DNA of 64,000 nucleotides from Plasmopara viticola. Its lineage: Eukaryota > Oomycota > Peronosporomycetes > Peronosporales > Peronosporaceae. The position numbers and the translations under genes were made by a program. This document shows, in pieces, positions 57,801 through 64,000 of the stretch. Under the pieces are notes generated by a model. That model was not told the origin of the DNA and did no database searches. It worked only from the letters and a program-made list of their open reading frames with translations. Positions within the stretch are counted from its first letter, which is position 1, and every line of letters starts with the position of its first letter. The stretch lies in assembly GCA_001695595.3 (NCBI GenBank), contig MBPM02000008.1, forward strand, positions 1,426,001 through 1,490,000, in the 5' to 3' direction.

Positions 57801-60699
57801 TCAAAAGGTCCGCCAAACGTGATCAGCGAGATGTGAGACGCGGGAGATCCGTCCAAGATGAACAAAACGAATTTTGGAAAGCATAGAATCGATTTAAGCT
57901 TACAAGGATATCAACATTGTTGAAATCAGAAATCAGCTACTTAAAAAGCGAATTTGGCTATTGCGAAAAGATAGAACATCGTTTATCGAACCTGATACAC
58001 ATCGATATTACTACAATGTTGACCTTCCCAAGACGATGCCGACGCGACCAACACCTCATGCGGGGCGTTTTTGCGCCCCAAGCCATTTTCTAGTCCTTAA
58101 GTGCTCATTTTATTAAAGCAATTCTATAGCACTTATTTTTACTTGTGAGTCTAAAATGAGTGAACGTACGGTGCTCATAGCCGCCTCATGGCCATAACAA
58201 TCATAATGATGTGCACTTCGAGCACCCAGTGAGCATCCACTTCGCTACGAAGGGATCGAGCTTTATGCTTTTGAGGTAAGATGCGAGGTCTTTTATTTGG
58301 CTAAGCCACGTGGCTAAACGAGTCAACTTCCATTTCGAATGTCTCAGGAGTCCGGGCCCTCCAGCAACCTGACCACCCCAATTTCTATCGTGACTTTCTC
58401 TTTTGGTCGTGCAAGAGTTGCTGTTTCTCATCAAAAAGGCGCCAAGCTGAGGTGTATTCGAATTTCTCCAGCGCTTTTGACGGTCAAATCAGCGATACTT
58501 GCATGTGGAGGTCGTGGTGAAGTAGAGGAGCATTCACGGGTCTTGTAAAGTAGAAAAGTAAAGCTTATATTCCTGTTGACCGAGCTTGTGAAAGCCGATA
58601 CAGCTAAGACATCTCGTAGGTAGGTTTTTTCGACCCATAAAGTGAGCAGATTGTACCTTAAACTCACGTACGCAAATGCCTTTATCTGTATAGCTTTGCA
58701 TACCGCGAAGGCTTACGATATTAAAAAAAGGTTCTTCGATCGGTGCGTGATGTACCAGTGCTGGAAATGATTAAATGATATCGTTAGAGCAGATGTAAGC
58801 CATTGTTTTCTAGTCTTACGAAGTTGAGTAAAATAACAAAGGGCAGGATCAATGCGATGATAAGCACTTAATAAACCTGTGCAGAAGCATCAAATCTCAG
58901 ATTCTTTCTTTCGGAACATGCGGAAAAATATTCCAGAGAGATCTCATGGCAAGCAAAAAAATGGCATGTTTCTCGATACTATTGCTCGCTCAAGCCAGGT
59001 GTACCTGTCCAGAATGCCCTCTGCTTTATCGTCAAGGCAGCAGTCCAGAAATAATAGCTTTCTCACTGGAAAGCGGTTTGCGTCTGCTTCGGGAAATGGT
59101 TGAATCTCAAAGCCTATCGCTTACTTTGTTGGTGATTTTGGGCCGTAATTGGACTAAGAGTGAAAAGCACCAATATTTATTAGTTTTAATTTTACTCTTC
59201 ATGGTACTTAGCGCTATTGACACCATAAGCGATAACAACTTAGACTGGGTTCTCGCACCTGTAAATCGCCATCGACTTCTCTGTCGGACCGGTGTATGGC
59301 TTTTGCTTCGTCTGACGAGACTTGTTTGTCTCTCGATAAATATACAAAAATAGGGTAGCTGTCCCGCTCGCGCCAAAGGCATCTCTGATGAGCGTGCAGA
59401 TATCTGCGCGAAAGGATACGAGAAAGGCTTCTGCATTAGGCATGAGCGGCTAAAATCGTATTGATGTCCGTCTGGTTGCAAAAAAATCAACATAGGATGG
59501 ATCTGGTCGCGGAAATACTCGCCGAGAGAGCACGCGAATGGTCACTGACGTGCACTACCTTGGCAAATACGATGATTTAAAATCCATCCTCTGAGTCGAT
59601 CTCGCCACTTAGCTATGCGCAATTTATGAGCGTGAACATAACGCCTGACCGGGATTCCTTGTAAGGCTCTTTCACTGGAGCTGCGATCAAACAGACTGTG
59701 CACGGGTGCGACTCGAGCAGAGATGTTCCGTGTGCAATTACTTTGGAGATGTCGCAGTAGCTGTATATATGCGGATGTTTACTTTTGGATAGCACGTGTA
59801 GGGAAAGGCTCACAATACTAGGGACCATCGAGGGTCCGGCCCTATGGAACCCACCTACACTGTAGAGAGGAGACTGTTGGCTCGTGTATGGACGTCCGGC
59901 GATGCTTCATTTGCAGAGCATTTAGAACTAGATTACCATTACTCAAATCTAGTATGCGACGCCGCGTGGAAGAAAAAATCATTAAGTATTGAGAATCAGC
60001 AGTAATTAGCTTCCCAAAATTCGAGCTCTTTCACCGAATCGTGTGTGCAAGCCGGGCGTGCTTTTTACCGAAGCCATGAACGGTCTATATCGACTCCGGG
60101 ACGTTAAGCAATTGCGTTCGATGTTGTGCTCTATCATAAGTCAGCACCACGATGAGCTACCAGTGTCGATGATAAAACCCCCGATGAGATTCGTATAGTT
60201 GGAGTGAAAAGTAGCACGTGATCCACTGGGCAGCTAAAGCACTCGCTGATGACATGGGAGGCATGAAATAATACCTCTTTGCTGAACGTTATGAGAAATG
60301 TATCGGTCTTTCAATGCAAAATCGTGTTTGCACGTCTTTAAAAGTCGTATGCTACTTCGGAATCGTCGGTAGAAAAGCGACGTCAGCAATACATGGCAGG
60401 ATCGACGACTGCAACATCCTCAATTGATTTTGTGAATCATTTCTTGGTACTGAGAATTTCTTTAAAGCAGATTAAACTTTGACAATGACGCCTTTGCTTA
60501 GTTTGTGCTGTAGTATGTAAGTAAATGGAGAAACCAAGTCACTTTCTTCATTTTCCGAAGTTAACGGCACCGGCAAATGACTACCGTGTGGTCCTAAGCG
60601 GGGTCTGATGGTTGACCATACTTACTAAGAAAGCACTTAAAAAATTTCCAGCTTAAATATGGGACTTACTTTCTTTGCGTATAGATTGTTTGAGAGCAT
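51863..60699. other. Gene desert downstream of the cystatin promoter side
   Basis: 8.8 kb without a convincing gene. It contains a perfect 22-bp tandem repeat (53235-53278). The overlapping frames at 58946-59353 (+) and 59107-59493 (-) are the longest, but are hydrophobic or basic with no motif. The first 100-200 bp must hold the promoter of the cystatin gene; I see no perfect initiator there. Confidence 0.5.
53235..53278. repeat. Perfect 22-bp tandem duplication
   Basis: AATTTGACCGCTCTATTCAC plus TT is present twice in a row (53235-53256, 53257-53278). Confidence 0.9.
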
Positions 60700-61200
60700 G
60701 CATTCGGTAACCGCTCACAAGTGAAAAATGTAGCACGATCGTGGATACAAAGAGTGATCGAGGTACGGCTGTGCATACGCCATATGGACCTATGCAACTG
60801 CGTCTGTAGACACTTTATTGTCACAGGCGCGTAAACGAGCCCTTTTGGCTTGACATACCACTATTACACTAAAGACTAAGATTGCGAGCCACGATCAATA
60901 GTATGCCACTCGCTTAAATGAGGAGTCCATAACACCCGTTGACGATGTCTAATGCACAGAACAGTGTACATCCTGTCCTGTAATTTTGCAGCAGTGTGCC
61001 GGAATGGATGCTTTATACATCTAATTCTGAGCGCGTTATATAAACCAGATACCGGTACGCTTTCTGACACAGAATTCCGGCCAAAATTGTGAGGATTTAC
61101 TCCCCCGCACCATTCCCGCATCATGATCTTTACATAAGATTGCGTCAATGACGCCACAATTTTTCTCAGCTCAAAGTTTAGCAACTGAATACGCGGTAAT
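60700..61200 (-). mobile_element. Decayed Ty3/gypsy reverse transcriptase
   Basis: Reading the minus strand and allowing frameshifts, successive RT blocks appear in the right order: YNALRIRCIKHPFRHTAAKL (compare 'YRALN..T....P.P..D.L'), FCALDIVNGCYGLL ('F..LD...GY.Q'), ASGILLIVARN ('..DIP.TAF.T'), WYVKPKGLVYAPVTI ('...MPFGL.NAPATF') and CIHDRATF where 'YFDDI.V.S' is expected. Stops (for example TAA after GLLI) and shifts interrupt it, so it is inactive. The catalytic YxDD is not intact. Surrounding DNA to both sides is likely the rest of the same element, but I could not delimit it. Confidence 0.7.
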
Positions 61201-62572
61201 TAGCACCTACATTTGAGTCAGTATCAAAACGTAGGTGGAAGCGCCAACGATAGGTACCGTGAGGTAAAAACCGTGTATCGTTATTCTAACGATTCAATAC
61301 GTCATCCAGTGCTCTAAAACCCTGTTTCATCAAGAATCGATGAAAAGGTAGTATCTTTTTCTGGTTTATTGACCATACATCAAGCCTCCTTGAGCCCCAA
61401 CATGTACATCTCGTCCCGGCTTAAGGAAAACATACACGGGTAAAAAACGTTTTGGATCAATGATATCAAAGACTGTCCTTTTGGATTGTAAATGGCCAAG
61501 CGCTATTGCTGTTTCTGACATGTTCACTTTAGACCCTTTCTGCAAATTAGCTTAACAGGTGACGCTTATTGCTTCTTGATATGCGACTCTACCGGATTTC
61601 AAAGCGCTGTTTGTGACACGTTGAGCCAATGATACTGCACTGCTGCGAGCAGACGCTAGCATCGCTTTTTCGCGGTCAATTCTTAGTAGCTCAAAGCTGC
61701 CAAGAAGCTTCTAACAAATGTCTATTTGCAATGAGGTATTTTCCAGTCAAACGCGCTAGGCTTTCATCTTTTAGGATTAGTATAACTTTATGCACACCAT
61801 TGGATTACTTTTTGTGATATAAGTAATGTCTTGATGGTTTTTTTGATAACCTAAAAGCGAAATATACGACAGAGAAGTAAAATGCTTAAGCTAACGCAAT
61901 GCTGAGCCACCCCGATTATAAGATTTATCATGTGGCTCCTGTTACGCAATCCATCACGGACTTAGTTCGCGCAGGTTTCAGTCATGTTGACGAGCGCAAA
62001 GCTCTGCTAGACACATTGATTTTAGTTATTTAATCGAAAAATGTCGGCGTAATTTAGCATGAAGTTATTTCATATCTCAATTATAGGCGGGAACTGTGTT
62101 ACAGCCCACTTCTAGCTGACCAACGACATACTGTAGTCCCTTGTGATAAGAGCATCAAGTAACGCATCCTAAGACACAATCCTTGGCGTCTAGGAAAGAC
62201 TAATGGCTTGGTAAGCATTCACTATTAATAGCCCAAGTCATATAGATGTGTGTGCAAATAGGTGCGCATATTTAAGAATTTTTAGCGTTTAAACCGCGCT
62301 AGATACAATTGCGTACATCTGAATTCAATTCGTGTTTGGTCTGCTGGAAGATTTGGCCGGCAACACGCGTGTTATTTTTCTCTGTCGACACTCTTCAGAA
62401 TGTGAGCTAACTTTTATCAAGGGCTATCAGTAATATCACTGCCAGGCAAATGTCATACACTCGATAGCTAACGTAGTAATGCGAAAGGAAAGGGATAATG
62501 CTTACGACCAATACCTCTTATACAACAAGCGGCTTTTTCATTTTTTTCAAGTACTTTCCTATCGATGACAAT

Positions 62573-62610
62573 ACATCACTTGGCTTGCGTCACGTAACAT
62601 AGTACAACTA
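62573..62610 (-). repeat. LTR-like dispersed repeat, copy C
   Basis: ACATCACTTGGCTTGCGTCA then CGTAACATAGTACAACTA, clearly related to copies A, B and D but shorter. Confidence 0.45.
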
Positions 62611-63688
62611 GTTGGCTCTATACATATGCGCAATAAAGCGACAGACGAAGAAATGCTAATAAAAACACTTTTGGAACCAGGGAAAACAGGACAGCAAAAA
62701 GCAGGTGAAAAGCGGTAGGTATATGAGCTGAAAAGAGATCATTAACGCGAACGTTATGTGTAAGCTGCAAAATCAACGGGCGCAGCAGAACTGTGTACAT
62801 CAAAAACAATGCAGACGTGGAGTGCTTGAGTAGAAATATTTCTTCGTTGCATACATCCGGAGTTGAGAAAAAGTTCGAAGAATGCGTTCGTGACCGAAAG
62901 ACTGCATAAATTGGCGTTTCGCAAGTTATGGATAGGGGCGTATGGTAAGATCGAGGTATTGGTGCTATAACACATGTCAGTCAACGAGACGGCTGCACAA
63001 CAAACGAATCTGATCAGGCAAATGAGTCAAGCACCAGCATAATCGCAGTGCAAGCCGCGATGCCGTTGGATGACACTTCGGTCATTTGAATGCGCTATGT
63101 ACCTTTCTATAGTGAGCAAGTATCTAGTGGTCTGTTATGTACCGCCAAAATTTGTGTCAGGTCGAGAGTGGATGAGACCTGCTTGTGAAATTGAATTCTT
63201 TCTGCTAAGCCAATACATTATGAAATTGAGTGTTACCTTCGGTACATGCTCATATGGTCGAAGACTCGTGTTTGATTTTAGGCAGATTGCACTCTATAGC
63301 CAGGTGTTCGCAATAATGTGCTCCATCCGCGGCAGCTGCCTTAAGAATTTTGAGATTGTCTTTGTTTGTAGGCTACCAAATACAAATAAATAATGAATAT
63401 CGAAAAACGTGATCTGGGGACGCTGATCTTTGCGACTAGGAGCGTCGACGAAGTCAGGACATCTTTGTGGAACTAGAGCTTGTACTTTTATGAGATTCGG
63501 ATCAAGACAACTTAATTCACAGCAATTTACCACTTACAGATTGAAGTGTTAGTACACGATATTCATTGCTAGCGATGAATATCCGATGGAGCAGTTCCTA
63601 CGCAAATGCATAAGCAGTGAGCCATAGACCATGTGTTGCTTTTATAACATCCTCGGCACCAAATACTGCTCACTTTTTAATGCTCATT

Positions 63689-63740
63689 ACATTACTTGAC
63701 TCGTGTCATACAATTATGTAACACAAATTGATGTGACATG
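63689..63740 (-). repeat. LTR-like dispersed repeat, copy D
   Basis: ACATTACTTGACTCGTGTCA, TACAATTATGTAACACAA and ATGTGACATG match copies A-C. TAGACCATGTGTTGCT at 63626 repeats the upstream block seen before copies A and B. Confidence 0.5.
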
Positions 63741-64000
63741 CGCGGTTGCAAGCGACAATAAAGCAACTAGCTTTCAGGTGCCCCATAAAGATAAATAGCG
63801 AGATTTTTCCCTCCTTCTCGATAACGACGAGCATTGCAATTACGTAGAGAGCATATTCGTGCGATCCTCGCCCACACCAAACCCTGCATCTTGTAAGGTA
63901 GAAAGTAAACCTCATTCCCGGTAACTGTCAATGCGTCGCTGTGGAAGTGGCCCTTACAGTTGTAGGCGAGCCATTAGCGGAGCAAACATGGAAGGTATTG

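Larger units (their letters stand above)
61201..64000. other. Gene desert to the window end
   Basis: A/T-rich DNA with two LTR-like repeat copies (62573-62610, 63689-63740). A 44-codon plus frame from 61899 (MLSHPDYKIYHVAPVTQSIT ...) reads protein-like but stops at about 62033 and has no recognised family. The frame at 63070-63393 (+) shows no motif. Part of this stretch may belong to the gypsy element at 60700. Confidence 0.45.

Noticed and set aside
58946..59493. Overlapping frames of 135 (+) and 128 (-) codons
   Set aside because: Neither has a recognisable domain or gene-like codon use; probably chance openings in transposon DNA.
61899..62033. 44-codon frame starting MLSHPDYKIYHVAPV
   Set aside because: Reads like a protein fragment but is too short to assign and has no domain; left as desert content.

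Overview
The window looks like nuclear DNA of a plant-pathogenic oomycete, most likely a Phytophthora or downy-mildew relative. Reasons: spliced genes with short introns (about 55-86 bp); small gene islands with G/C-rich codon use inside long A/T-rich deserts of decayed repeats; initiator-like motifs (YTCANTTYY type) upstream of two genes; decayed Ty3/gypsy pol of the kind common in oomycetes; and a secreted cystatin-like protease inhibitor. The species cannot be fixed from the sequence alone.

Layout. (1) Bases 1-1480: a compact island with the 3' end of a Cys-rich protein, a 242-aa acidic protein starting MGNTCCSC, and, convergent to it, a 79-aa protein starting MGQGCS. Both starts resemble N-myristoylation/palmitoylation signals. 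(2) 1481-11678: gene desert with a decayed gypsy pol on the minus strand (about 6050-6890). (3) 11679-15130: a 718-aa IQ-motif/coiled-coil protein (+) convergent with a four-exon TPR co-chaperone (-) that carries two complete carboxylate clamps. (4) 15420-16451: a 1,032-bp inverted-repeat DNA transposon flanked by TA. (5) 20294-20809: a small CxC..H basic protein with an initiator-like promoter. (6) 20810-29193: desert with a palindromic MITE-like hairpin and two tandem duplications. (7) 29194-32185: MED15, with an N-terminal KIX domain and a Gln-rich body. (8) 32186-42551: desert, with a possible R-SNARE fragment. (9) 42552-44533: an Sds3-like subunit of the Sin3 deacetylase complex (+) convergent with FMC1 (-), a mitochondrial ATP synthase assembly factor. 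(10) 44534-64000: desert holding one intact gene, an EPIC-like secreted cystatin (51440-51862, -), a decayed gypsy reverse transcriptase (about 60700-61200, -) and a dispersed LTR-like repeat.

The genes do not form a pathway. They are mostly housekeeping or regulatory (transcription through MED15 and Sds3, chaperone delivery, ATP synthase assembly) with one probable host-interaction gene isolated in repeats. I found no operon-like or defence-like system. The least explained loci are the convergent pair of putatively dual-acylated proteins, the minimal two-clamp TPR protein and the Cys-rich basic protein. Splice sites were deduced by eye from GT..AG borders, frame continuity and family resemblance.
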